Made by a program: the position numbers and the translations under genes. Of a DNA stretch of 64,000 bases, positions 34,322 through 42,683 are shown in pieces. Origin of the DNA: Tunturiibacter empetritectus (lineage in GTDB: Bacteria > Acidobacteriota > Terriglobia > Terriglobales > Acidobacteriaceae); contig NZ_JACHDZ010000007.1 in the NCBI RefSeq assembly GCF_014201375.1, positions 1 through 64,000 of the forward strand, in the 5' to 3' direction. Every line of letters begins with the position of its first letter. Within the stretch, counting starts at the first letter, position 1. The notes under the pieces were generated by a model. The model was not told the origin of the DNA. It did no database searches and worked only from the letters and a program-made list of their open reading frames with translations.

Positions 34322-35259
34322 GCGAGACGACTGCGATGCAGCATGCGCTGCTGGGAGCTCCGCATGAGTATTTGACGCCGCTGGAGAGGCCGACTCTTGC
34401 CGAGGCGCGGGCCTGGTGCAGAGAGCTGGCGACGTCGCACTATGAGAACTTCCATGTCGCGACATTTTTTCTCCCGACGAAGGTGAGGCCGCACTTCGAG
34501 AGCATCTACGCGTACTGCCGGGTGGCGGATGACCTGGGGGATGAGGTGGAGGATCGCGAGGTGGCGACTCGTCTGCTGAACACCTGGGGCGCGATGCTGG
34601 AGGAGTGCTACGACGCGCCGGAGCGGTCGATGCATCCGGTGTTTGTAGCGCTGCGGGAGACGATTCGCGAGTGCGATCCGCCGCGGCAGCTCTTTCTGGA
34701 TCTGCTGCATGCGTTTCGGATGGATCAGTACAAGACGGAGTATGGGAGTTGGGAGGAGTTGCTGGAGTACTCGCATTACTCGGCGAATCCGGTGGGGCGG
34801 CTGGTGCTTTGGGTGTGCGGGTATACGGATGAGGCACGGGCGTTGATGTCTGACAAGGTTTGTACGGCGCTGCAACTGGCGAACTTCTGGCAGGATGTGG
34901 TGGAGGATAAGGAGCGGGGGCGACGGTATCTTCCGGCGGAGTCGATGGTGCGGTTCGGGGTGGAGGAGGGGCAGATCGAGGGGCGAGTGTTTACGCCGGA
35001 GTTTCGCGGGATGATCCAGGAGCTGGTGGTGCGGACGCGGGCGATGCTGCTGAAGGGTGGAGAGATCAGCCTGCATGTGGATAAAGAGCTGAAGGTGGTG
35101 CTGGATCTGTTTCGCAAGGGAGGAGAGGCGATTCTGAACGGCATTACGAGGCAGGACTTTGATGTGCTGCGGGGAAGACCGGTGGTGTCGAAGACGCGGA
35201 AGGCTGGTCTGCTGATCGAGGCGCTTTTGGGCAAGCTGAGCGCGGGGATGACTTCGTGA
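34318..35259 (+). CDS. hpnC: Squalene/phytoene synthase-family protein HpnC (hydroxysqualene synthase)
   Basis: A 313-residue trans-isoprenyl transferase. HYENFHVATFFLPTKVRPHF and AYCRVADDLGDEVEDREVAT hold the first Asp-rich motif; LANFWQDVVEDKERGRRYLP holds the second. In the three-enzyme bacterial route HpnC turns presqualene diphosphate into hydroxysqualene. GTG 34318 overlaps the stop of the dehydrogenase; ATG 34336 is another possible start. hpnD follows with a four-base overlap. Confidence 0.9.
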   Translation: MSETTAMQHALLGAPHEYLTPLERPTLAEARAWCRELATSHYENFHVATFFLPTKVRPHFESIYAYCRVADDLGDEVEDREVATRLLNTWGAMLEECYDAPERSMHPVFVALRETIRECDPPRQLFLDLLHAFRMDQYKTEYGSWEELLEYSHYSANPVGRLVLWVCGYTDEARALMSDKVCTALQLANFWQDVVEDKERGRRYLPAESMVRFGVEEGQIEGRVFTPEFRGMIQELVVRTRAMLLKGGEISLHVDKELKVVLDLFRKGGEAILNGITRQDFDVLRGRPVVSKTRKAGLLIEALLGKLSAGMTS

Positions 35260-36194
35260 CGATTGTTGAGGCTTATGCCGTGTGCACGGGGATTGCGCAG
35301 CGGGAGGCGAAGAATTTTTACTACTCGTTTCGCGTGTTGCCGGAGCCTAAGAGAGATGCGATGTGCGCGGTGTATGCGTTTATGCGCCGGGCCGATGATA
35401 TCTCCGATGAGGAGACGATGCCGGTGGTGGAGCGGCGTGTGGTGATGTCGGAGTGGCTGAGTGCGTGGCGGGAGGCGCGGCGGAGCGGGGTGTCGGATGA
35501 TCCGGTCTTTGTGGCGTTGAACGATACGCAGAAGAGGTTTGCGATTCCGGATGCGTTGCTGGAGGACCTGGTGCGGGGTACGACGATGGACCTCGAAGAG
35601 TCGCAGGCCGATGTGATTCTTGTAACTGATACGGTTGCAGATAAAACGCAGACGCTGCAGGTGTACGAGGATTTTGAGGGGTTGTATCGCTACTGCTATC
35701 TGGTGGCGTCGGTGGTGGGGCTGGTTTGCATTCGCATCTTTGGGTATAGCGATCCTCGGGCGGAGGTGCTGGCGGAGAAGACTGGCGTTGCGTTTCAGCT
35801 GACCAATATTTTGCGGGACGTGAGTGAGGATGCGGAGCGTGGACGGATCTATCTTCCGCTGCAGGATCTGACTGCGGGCAGGGTTGAGGTGAAACAGCTG
35901 CTGCAGGTGGTTCGTCGGGAGGCTGAGACGAAGGTGGTGCGGAGTTTGCTGGCCCAGGAGGCGGCGCGGGCGTTGATGTATTACGCTGCGGCCGAGGAGT
36001 TGCTGCCGCTGATCGACAAGGATAGCCGGGCGGCGTTGTGGGTGCTGGTGACGATCTATCGCGGGCTGCTGGAGCGGATTATGGCGAAGAACTACGATGT
36101 GTTTTCGGAGCGCGTGAGTGTGCCGACCTCGCGGAAACTTTTGATCCTGGCGCAAGGGATGGGGATGGCTGTGCGCAACCGGATGGTTTTGTGA
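35256..36194 (+). CDS. hpnD: Presqualene diphosphate synthase HpnD
   Basis: The 312-residue protein has YSFRVLPEPKRDAMCAVYAF, FMRRADDISDE (first Asp motif), YCYLVASVVGLVCIRIFGY and FQLTNILRDVSEDAERGRIY (second Asp motif), the standard landmarks of HpnD. It condenses two farnesyl diphosphates to presqualene diphosphate, the step before HpnC. The GTG start overlaps the hpnC stop and the stop overlaps the likely hpnE GTG, so the three genes are translationally coupled. Confidence 0.92.
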   Translation: MTIVEAYAVCTGIAQREAKNFYYSFRVLPEPKRDAMCAVYAFMRRADDISDEETMPVVERRVVMSEWLSAWREARRSGVSDDPVFVALNDTQKRFAIPDALLEDLVRGTTMDLEESQADVILVTDTVADKTQTLQVYEDFEGLYRYCYLVASVVGLVCIRIFGYSDPRAEVLAEKTGVAFQLTNILRDVSEDAERGRIYLPLQDLTAGRVEVKQLLQVVRREAETKVVRSLLAQEAARALMYYAAAEELLPLIDKDSRAALWVLVTIYRGLLERIMAKNYDVFSERVSVPTSRKLLILAQGMGMAVRNRMVL

Positions 36195-37642
36195 GTGGTG
36201 GGATTGTGAGTGGTCCCGCTGTGAATGGTACAGCACATAGCGATGTGATTGTTGTTGGAGCCGGTGCAGCGGGACTTGCGGCGGCCAGTGCGCTGGCGCG
36301 GGCAGGGAAGTCTGTAACTGTTCTTGAACGTAAGCCTTATGTGGGCGGGAGAGCTTACTCGTATGAGCATCCTGCGCTGGGGGAGGTGGTGGACCAGCAG
36401 CATGTACTGCTGGGATGTTGCACGAACCTGATTGAGCTTTGCGAGCAGGCTGGCACTGCGGGCAAGATTCGGTGGTATGACGAACAGACTTTTCTCGAGC
36501 CGAATGGAAGTGCCAGCACGATTGTGACGAGCGATCTGCCTGCGCCGTTTCACTTCGCGCCCAGCTTTGCGCGCATGTCGATGCTGGGGTGGAAGGACAA
36601 GATTGGGCTTGCGCGTGGACTAATGGAGTTCTTTCGCGGGTATCCGGCGGAAGATACGGAGAGCGTCGAGCATTGGCTGAAGCGTACGAAGCAGACGGAG
36701 CTTTCGATTAGGCACTTCTGGAGCCCGATTGTGATGGCGACTTTGAATGATCGTCTGTCGCACTGCTCGACTCGGTATGCGGGCAAGGTTTTTCATGAGC
36801 TGTTTGTGAAGTCGTCTACGGGTGGGCGGCTGGGGATACCTACGGTTCCGCTGAGCGAGTTTTATGCGGCAGAGGCGCGGATGATCGAGGCTCACGGGGG
36901 GACGGTGCGGCTTCGGGCGAGCGTAGAGGGGTTGGTGCGGGAGGGGGATGGACGGTGGCGTATTTATACGGCTGACGCGGGGTATACGGCTGATGCTGTG
37001 ATTCTGGCGCTCCCGTTTGAACAGACGCAGAGGCTGCTGCCGGCGGTTCGGGTGAATGAGGAGTTTGCGGGACGATATGCCGAGACTAAGGATGATCTTG
37101 AGTTGAAGATGGCTCGGCAGATGCACTCGCCGTTTACTTCGATTTTGCTTTGGTATGACCGCGAGATTACTGAGCTTGATCATGCGTGGCTGCTGGATAC
37201 GACGATTGAGTGGTTCTTTCATAAGTCGCGAATCAGGCGGTATGCGAAGGAGAAGGGAAGCTATGTTGAGTTGGTGATCGCGGGCTCGCGGGCGCAGCTG
37301 AGCATGACCCGGGAGGAGATTCTCTCGTCGGCCTTGCGGGAGCTGGAGATGTTCTTTCCTGAGGTGAAGCAGGCGAAGCTGGTGAAGAGTGGGGTATTGA
37401 AGGAGGCTCGGGCTACGTTCTCGGTGACGACGGGGCTGGATCAGTTTCGTCCGAAGCAGCAAACGGAGTGGCCGGGGCTTTTTCTTGCGGGGGATTGGAC
37501 TGCGACGGAGTGGCCTTCGACGATGGAGGGTGGGGTTCGGAGCGGGCGGCTGGCGGCGGGGGCGGTGGTGGGGGATTCGAAGCGATTTATGGCGGCGGAG
37601 ACTCCGGCCAGTGGGTTGATGCGGTGGTTTAGTCGGGAGTAG
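36191..37642 (+). CDS. hpnE: Squalene-associated FAD-dependent desaturase HpnE
   Basis: A 483-residue flavoprotein with the FAD-binding start SDVIVVGAGAAGLAAASALA and the GG-doublet region ERKPYVGGRAYSYEH. WSPIVMATLNDRLSHCSTRY is in the middle and FLAGDWTATEWPSTMEGGVR closes the FAD site. HpnE reduces hydroxysqualene to squalene, completing hpnC-D-E. The start is one of several GTG codons; I use 36191, which overlaps the hpnD stop. A longer frame from 36,038 lies inside hpnD and is rejected. Confidence 0.9.
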   Translation: MSGGIVSGPAVNGTAHSDVIVVGAGAAGLAAASALARAGKSVTVLERKPYVGGRAYSYEHPALGEVVDQQHVLLGCCTNLIELCEQAGTAGKIRWYDEQTFLEPNGSASTIVTSDLPAPFHFAPSFARMSMLGWKDKIGLARGLMEFFRGYPAEDTESVEHWLKRTKQTELSIRHFWSPIVMATLNDRLSHCSTRYAGKVFHELFVKSSTGGRLGIPTVPLSEFYAAEARMIEAHGGTVRLRASVEGLVREGDGRWRIYTADAGYTADAVILALPFEQTQRLLPAVRVNEEFAGRYAETKDDLELKMARQMHSPFTSILLWYDREITELDHAWLLDTTIEWFFHKSRIRRYAKEKGSYVELVIAGSRAQLSMTREEILSSALRELEMFFPEVKQAKLVKSGVLKEARATFSVTTGLDQFRPKQQTEWPGLFLAGDWTATEWPSTMEGGVRSGRLAAGAVVGDSKRFMAAETPASGLMRWFSRE

Positions 37643-37655
37643 CTAGCGACGAGAT

Positions 37656-37710
37656 GTCCTGCCGGACGGGCCCACTTCGCGTGGGGCGGTCACTTCGTGA
37701 CGTGTATACC
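37656..37710. repeat. 55-bp dispersed intergenic repeat, copy 1
   Basis: It starts GTCCTGCCGGAC (self-complementary), followed by CCCACTTCGCGTGGG (stem CCCAC/GTGGG), GTCACTTCGTGAC (stem GTCAC/GTGAC) and ends GTATACC. It differs from the copy at 56,707-56,761 at one base. A shared CTCCCGTTGGTCG follows both copies. It lies in the convergent gap between hpnE and a transporter gene. Confidence 0.9.
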
Positions 37711-37783
37711 TTGTCTTGCTAGGCGGAGTTTGAGGGGCCTCTCCCGTTGGTCGGAACGGGCAGTTGCTTTGCTTGGTTCTCGT

Positions 37784-38167
37784 TTATTTTGCGAGCAATG
37801 CTACGCCGGCGCAGACGAAGAGTGCGGCGATCCAGCGGCGGCTGTCTACGTTTTCTTTGAGGAAGAACTTTGCGGCAGCGGCGGTGGTGATGAAGGTGAG
37901 AGAAGCCGTTGCTGGGGCGATGAGGCTCAGGTCTGCTCCGGAGAGTGCGAAGAGGAGCGAGAAGAAGCTGAGGGCCATGCAGGTGATTCCAAGGAGGAAC
38001 ATGCCGCTGGAGAGGACGGCTTTGATGGCGCCTAGTAGGCCGGATTTGGCGCGGATGTCGTCGAGGTCGCCTAGCTTGCGCATGCCGCCGGCGATGAGGA
38101 TGTCGCCGGCGGTGGCGGTGAGGACGACGACGGCGATGGTGGCCCAGGTGTGGAGGGCGTAGTTCAT
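37784..38167 (-). CDS. Small DMT/EamA-like membrane protein (half-transporter B)
   Basis: A 127-residue, four-helix membrane protein with two EamA-like landmarks: TWATIAVVVLTATAGDILIA GG split by a turn, and LSLIAPATASLTFITTAAAA followed by FFLKENVDSRRWIAALFVCA G. Four-helix members of the drug/metabolite transporter superfamily work as pairs. The start overlaps the stop of a similar gene by four bases, so the two probably form a heterodimer. Its place between hpnE and hpnJ suggests a lipid-related export role, which is inference. Confidence 0.75.
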   Translation of the reverse strand: MNYALHTWATIAVVVLTATAGDILIAGGMRKLGDLDDIRAKSGLLGAIKAVLSSGMFLLGITCMALSFFSLLFALSGADLSLIAPATASLTFITTAAAAKFFLKENVDSRRWIAALFVCAGVALLAK

Positions 38168-38583
38168 GGGAGGGCCTCGACTTCTACTGGGGCGTGCTCG
38201 GTGCGCGAGGGACCGTTGGCGACGAAGCCTACGCCGATGACGATGAGGGCAACGCCGAGCCAGCGGGAGCGGGAGACGTGCTCGTGGAGCCAGAAGCGCG
38301 AGAGGACGGTGACGATGACGTTGCCGAAGGCGGTGGCGGGGAGGACGAAGGTGATGTCGGCCCAGCTGAGGGCGGTCATGTAGCAGGCCATGAAGCCTAG
38401 CAAGACGATGATGCCGGAGATGATCCAGGGGCTTTTGAGAGCGAAGAAGAGTGCGCTGAGGTGATGAAGGGAGACGGGGCCGAGCTGCTTCATGCCGATG
38501 CCGAGGAGTGCGTCGCCGATGGAGGCGCCTAGCATGACGGCGATGAGGACGAGCCAGCGGCGGGGAGTGAGGGTGTGTTGCAT
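38164..38583 (-). CDS. Small DMT/EamA-like membrane protein (half-transporter A)
   Basis: A 139-residue, four-helix membrane protein. It starts MQHTLTPRRWLVLIAVMLGA, has MTALSWADITFVLPATAFGN and FWLHEHVSRSRWLGVALIVI, the typical closing half of an EamA repeat, and a short acidic cytoplasmic tail. It overlaps the downstream partner by four bases. The pair resembles the small EamA genes often seen with hopanoid or undecaprenyl-lipid genes; the substrate is unknown. Confidence 0.75.
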   Translation of the reverse strand: MQHTLTPRRWLVLIAVMLGASIGDALLGIGMKQLGPVSLHHLSALFFALKSPWIISGIIVLLGFMACYMTALSWADITFVLPATAFGNVIVTVLSRFWLHEHVSRSRWLGVALIVIGVGFVANGPSRTEHAPVEVEALP

Positions 38584-38629
38584 CTCTTGATCGATCCGTT
38601 CTGGTGCTGAAAGCCCGGTGGTGAAAGCT

Positions 38630-38664
38630 AAGAGAAAGCGGCCAGCATCTGCATGCTGACCGCT
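38630..38664 (-). terminator. Terminator after hpnJ
   Basis: AGCGGCCAGCAT (38,637-38,648) pairs with ATGCTGACCGCT (38,653-38,664), with one mismatch. On the minus strand the hairpin is followed by TTCTCTT, so it probably ends the hpnJ transcript. Confidence 0.55.
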
Positions 38665-38690
38665 CGTTAGATGCTTTGCCGACAGGGTAG

Positions 38691-40178
38691 TTATGCGTTC
38701 ATGCTGACGGATTCCTGCGCCTTGGCGGCGTTGGCTTCCTTGACGGCGCGCACGGCCTTGTTGCGTTTGGAGCGGAGGCTCATGAAGGACTTTGCCTCGG
38801 TGTAGAGGCGGGGCACGTCGCGGTTGACGATGGCCTGCCAGACGACACGGAAGGCAGCCTTGGGGCGGAAGTAATACTCGTCGTAGAACTTGTGCACCAT
38901 CTCCATGACGTACTCGACGGGGAGGCCGGGGTATTCGATGTGCGCCATCTGGTGGCCGCCCTCATCGCTCATGGCTTCGTTGGTGATGAAGCCGTTCTCC
39001 TTGGCGTAGTCGAAGAACTCGGTGCCAGGGAAGGCGTGGGCGATTGAGACCTGAATGGTCTCGCAGTCGAGCTGCTTGGCGAAGTCGATAGTGTTGCGGA
39101 TCGACTCGCGGGTCTCTCCGGGGAGTCCGAGGATGAAGTCGCCGTGGACGACGAGGCCGAGCTTGTGGCAGTCGCGCTGGAAGTCGAGGGCACGTTGAAC
39201 GGTGGCGCCCTTCTTGATGTTCTTGAGGATCTGAGGGTCACCGGACTCGTAGCCGACGATGAGGAGGCGGCAGCCGGCTTCCTTCATGGCTTTAAGGGTG
39301 TCGTAGTCGGTGGTGACGCGCGAGGTGCAGGACCAGGTGAGGCCGAGGGGTTTCAGCTTTTCGCAGAGCTCGATGGTGCGGGCCTTCTGGATGTTGAAGG
39401 TGTCGTCGTCGAAGAAGAACTCCTTGACGTGGGGGAAGAGTTCCTTCGCCTGCTTCATCTCGGCCGCCACATCATCCGTAGACCGCTTGCGCCAGGCATG
39501 GCCGGAGAGGGTCTGGGGCCAGAGGCAGAAGGTGCACTGGGCGGGGCAGCCGCGGGTGGAGTAGAGCGCTACGTAAGGGTGGAGGAGGAAGGGGACGTTG
39601 TACTTGGTGACGTCGAGGTCGCGGTGATAGATCTCCGTGGCCCAGGGCATCTCGTCGAGCTCTTCCGGGGTGACCTGTGGGCGGTCGGGGTTGTGGAGGA
39701 TCTTGCCGGTGGATTTGTCCTTGTAGCTGATGCCGAGGATCTCGTTGAGCGGCTTTCCGTTGGCGTACTCGACGACGGAGAAGTCGAACTCGCGGCGGCA
39801 GATGAAATCGATCGCGGGGCACTCGTTGAGGGCTTTGTCGGGTGAGGTGGTCACCGGAGGGCCGACGAAGGAGATCTTGATATTCGGGTAGGTCTGCTTG
39901 ATGACCTCGGCCATCTTCTGGTCACCGTCCCAGCCCATGGTGCTGGTGAAAAGCACGAGGAACTCGTAGTCCTTGAGGATCTCGACGACCTCCTGCCACT
40001 TGATGTGGTGGGGTGGGGCGTCGAGGAGACGGGAGCCTTCCAGCATGCCAGCTGGATAGGTGAGCCAGACGGGATACCAGTAGGACTCGATCTCGCGGGT
40101 TGCGGGCCAGCGGGAGCTGGCGCCACCGTCAAACTTCTCGAAGGAGGGCGGGTTCAGAAATAGTGTCTTGAGAGGCAT
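38691..40178 (-). CDS. hpnJ: Hopanoid-associated B12-binding radical SAM protein HpnJ
   Basis: The 495-residue protein has an N-terminal B12-binding-like fold (LKTLFLNPPSFEKFDGGAS; FLVLFTSTMGWDGDQKMAEV; KISFVGPPVTTSPDKALNEC) and a radical SAM core with CPAQCTFC (CxxxCxxC). VKEFFFDDDTFNIQKARTIE, LIVGYESGDPQILKNIKKGA and HGDFILGLPGETRESIRNTI follow. HpnJ has been linked to forming the cyclitol ring of bacteriohopanecyclitol from bacteriohopanetetrol. It may need cobalamin, which is interesting beside a full cob operon. A terminator hairpin follows the gene. Confidence 0.85.
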   Translation of the reverse strand: MPLKTLFLNPPSFEKFDGGASSRWPATREIESYWYPVWLTYPAGMLEGSRLLDAPPHHIKWQEVVEILKDYEFLVLFTSTMGWDGDQKMAEVIKQTYPNIKISFVGPPVTTSPDKALNECPAIDFICRREFDFSVVEYANGKPLNEILGISYKDKSTGKILHNPDRPQVTPEELDEMPWATEIYHRDLDVTKYNVPFLLHPYVALYSTRGCPAQCTFCLWPQTLSGHAWRKRSTDDVAAEMKQAKELFPHVKEFFFDDDTFNIQKARTIELCEKLKPLGLTWSCTSRVTTDYDTLKAMKEAGCRLLIVGYESGDPQILKNIKKGATVQRALDFQRDCHKLGLVVHGDFILGLPGETRESIRNTIDFAKQLDCETIQVSIAHAFPGTEFFDYAKENGFITNEAMSDEGGHQMAHIEYPGLPVEYVMEMVHKFYDEYYFRPKAAFRVVWQAIVNRDVPRLYTEAKSFMSLRSKRNKAVRAVKEANAAKAQESVSMNA

Positions 40179-40306
40179 AATAATAACTCGATTTTACCAT
40201 TTCGTTAAGGGCTTGAGGGGCTTTTCTGACGTTTCGAGGAGGTATCTGATGCGATGCGTGAGTGCGCCAGACGATTCATTTCACAACGGATATTCGTGAA
40301 TTTGGG

Positions 40307-41653
40307 TCAGGGTTTTGCGGGAGCGACGGGCTGTGCCTGCAGGGCCGCGGAGATCCAGCTTTCGAGGTCGCCGCTCTCTCGCATGAGATTGATCTGAGCC
40401 TGTTGCAGCTCGAAGTTGGCGTTGAGGACGGCGAGGAACTTTTCCCGTTCGGCGATGCGGGAGGTCTGCTCGTCTTTGGGCGTCATCTGGGTGCCCGTCA
40501 TGTTTCCGTTGCCGGTGTTGAGTTGAACGAGGAGGACGTCGAGGTTCTGCTGGGCGAGCTGCTGATCAAGGGTGGCGATCTCGGCGCGGACGGCGAGTTC
40601 TGCTACGGCGTGCTGGATTTTGAGTCGGGAGTCGAAGAACTGATCGCGGATCGAGTCGGCTTCGTGCTGGGCGTGGGCGGCATCAGCGTCTGCCTCGCGT
40701 GCTTTGGCTTTGTGGGCGACGTCGAAGAAGGGAATGGTGATCTGGACGCCGATGGCGGCGTTGTTCTGCTGGAAACGGAAGTAGTAGTCCTGCAGGTTGT
40801 TGAACTTTGCGAAGCGGCTGTACTGGGCTTGGAGAACGATCTGCGGCCGCCAGAGGTAGCGGTTCTCTCCAAAGGCGATCTCACGCTTGGAACGCGCGTT
40901 GGCGAAGGCAGACTCGACGGCGGGGCTGGAGCCGATTAGCGTTGCGTTGATGTCGGCGGACTTGCCGTCGAGCAGGTCGCCGGTGAGGGCGGGAACGCTG
41001 CTGCCGGAGGTGCTGATGCCTTGCGGGGGCAGGCCGAGGAGGCGCGCCAGATGAGCCTGGTCAGTAGCCGCCTCGTCGTCCACGCGAAGACGGGCGAGAT
41101 GGATCTGCGCTGCGGTGAGGCGGGCGGTGGTGAGATCGAGGGGGGTGTCCTGACCGGAGGTGAGACGATCCTCGACGATGGAGACGAGATGGTCGGCGAA
41201 GCCTTGCTGCTGCTGGAGGACGGTCTGTCGCTGAAGGTCGCGATGGAGCGCGAGGTAGGTGATAGCGGTGTCTTCGGTGACGGCCTCGCGAACGTCCTTG
41301 AGTGCGAGGCCGGCCGCTTCGAGGGAGGCCTTGGCGCCGCGGATGTAGTCGCGTTGGGGATAGCTGAAGACAAGAGACTGCGCGGTGAGGTTGTAGATGG
41401 AAGGCTGGCCCAGCGGGAATCCGTAGGAGGGAGGGCCGATGGAGGATGCGCCGACAACATTTGGGACGAAGGCGTCTATGAGTTGATCGAGGGCGGCCTG
41501 CGCCTTGTTGACGTCGGCCTGCGCGGTGAGAACTTTGGGGCTGTTCTTCAGGGCCAGACCTACCGCGCTGGTAAACGATATCTGCGCGATGGCAGGCGTC
41601 ACGGCACAAGCCACAGCAGAGCACGCGATCAATTGGCGAAGAAGACGAATCAT
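40307..41653 (-). CDS. Outer-membrane efflux protein (TolC family)
   Basis: The 448-residue protein has a signal peptide (LRQLIACSAVACAVTPAIAQ) and two outer-membrane-efflux repeats. The first reads ISFTSAVGLALKNSPKVLTA, the second GSSPAVESAFANARSKREIA. Long coiled-coil-like helices follow (AKAREADADAAHAQHEADSI). TolC-type trimers form the outer channel of tripartite exporters. It is the last gene of a minus-strand set with an adaptor and a TPR protein. Confidence 0.85.
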   Translation of the reverse strand: MIRLLRQLIACSAVACAVTPAIAQISFTSAVGLALKNSPKVLTAQADVNKAQAALDQLIDAFVPNVVGASSIGPPSYGFPLGQPSIYNLTAQSLVFSYPQRDYIRGAKASLEAAGLALKDVREAVTEDTAITYLALHRDLQRQTVLQQQQGFADHLVSIVEDRLTSGQDTPLDLTTARLTAAQIHLARLRVDDEAATDQAHLARLLGLPPQGISTSGSSVPALTGDLLDGKSADINATLIGSSPAVESAFANARSKREIAFGENRYLWRPQIVLQAQYSRFAKFNNLQDYYFRFQQNNAAIGVQITIPFFDVAHKAKAREADADAAHAQHEADSIRDQFFDSRLKIQHAVAELAVRAEIATLDQQLAQQNLDVLLVQLNTGNGNMTGTQMTPKDEQTSRIAEREKFLAVLNANFELQQAQINLMRESGDLESWISAALQAQPVAPAKP

Positions 41654-41706
41654 ACTTGCTGGGAGATTCCTTAGGAACGGTTAGAGATCATGGTACCGCC
41701 TTTTGC

Positions 41707-42681
41707 CTACGATCCCTGTAATGCTTTGCGGGCGGGTACATAGTTCGATGCGAGGGAGAGAGCTGCGAGGTATTCGTTGTGAGCTCCGGCGGTGTCTCCG
41801 CTTTGGGCGAGAAGGCCACCTAGCTGGAGATGAACTTTGAAGGCGGGGGCTCCGTCGGTTTTGCCTGAGGCTGCGAGGTAGGTGCGAAGGAGACTGATGG
41901 CTAGTTGGGGTGAGTTGTGAGCCTCCGAGAGGGTGGTGGCGGCGTCGACCAGGGGAGGGCCTTTGCGGTGATCGGCGGCTACGGCGGCTCGAAGGGCTTC
42001 GAGCATCTTGTCCGGCTGATTGTGGCGCTTGTAGAAATCGCCCAGGTCGATGTAGGCTTCGGGCGTTTTGCCTGCAGCGACAGCGGCCTGATACTCGGCC
42101 TCCGCGGCTGCGCTGTTTTTTTTCTTCTCTGCGATGAGGGCCAGGAGGCGGTGGGATTGAGCGGGGAAGCTGGGCTGCATTCTGGCGGCGAGAGCCTGGG
42201 CTTTGTCGGTGCCGCCGCCGATCATGGAAGGGGCCGCGACGTAGTATTCGCCGAGGTCGCTCATGGCCTGGAAGTTTTCGGGGCTGAGTTGGACGGCGCG
42301 CTCGAACTCGTTGTGAACCTTGATGGCGAGGCTTAACGCGGAGAACGGGCTGGCATGGGCGGCCTTGTATCCATAGGCGCGGGCGAGCCACATGTGATCT
42401 TCGCTGCTGTCGGGTGCGTTGGTTACGGCTAGTTCGCACTCGTGGATGGCGGGGTCGGCTTTCTCCTGGGCGTAATAGACGCGGCAGAAGAGCTGATGGG
42501 CAAGCGCATTGTTGGGTTGGGAGGCGAGGAGATCCTGGAGCATGGCTGCGGCTTCGTCGACGCGACCCTGCTGGAGGAGGGCGTTGGCCTGGGTTTCGTC
42601 AGCAGCGAGTAGGGGAGTCGTGAAGAGGAGGGCGAGCAGGAACGCGTGGGGAAGACGAAACGGGCGTGTCGAAGGGGACAT
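41707..42681 (-). CDS. Exported TPR-repeat protein
   Basis: A 324-residue protein with a signal peptide (LPHAFLLALLFTTPLLAA) and about six tetratricopeptide repeats, e.g. ANALLQQGRVDEAAAMLQDL, LAHQLFCRVYYAQEKADPAI, AYIDLGDFYKRHNQPDKMLE and QLGGLLAQSGDTAGAHNEYL. TPR arrays mediate protein-protein contacts. The start lies two bases after the adaptor stop and the gene ends 53 bases before the TolC gene, so a structural role in the same exporter is likely but unproven. Confidence 0.8.
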   Translation of the reverse strand: MSPSTRPFRLPHAFLLALLFTTPLLAADETQANALLQQGRVDEAAAMLQDLLASQPNNALAHQLFCRVYYAQEKADPAIHECELAVTNAPDSSEDHMWLARAYGYKAAHASPFSALSLAIKVHNEFERAVQLSPENFQAMSDLGEYYVAAPSMIGGGTDKAQALAARMQPSFPAQSHRLLALIAEKKKNSAAAEAEYQAAVAAGKTPEAYIDLGDFYKRHNQPDKMLEALRAAVAADHRKGPPLVDAATTLSEAHNSPQLAISLLRTYLAASGKTDGAPAFKVHLQLGGLLAQSGDTAGAHNEYLAALSLASNYVPARKALQGS

Positions 42682-42683
42682 AG

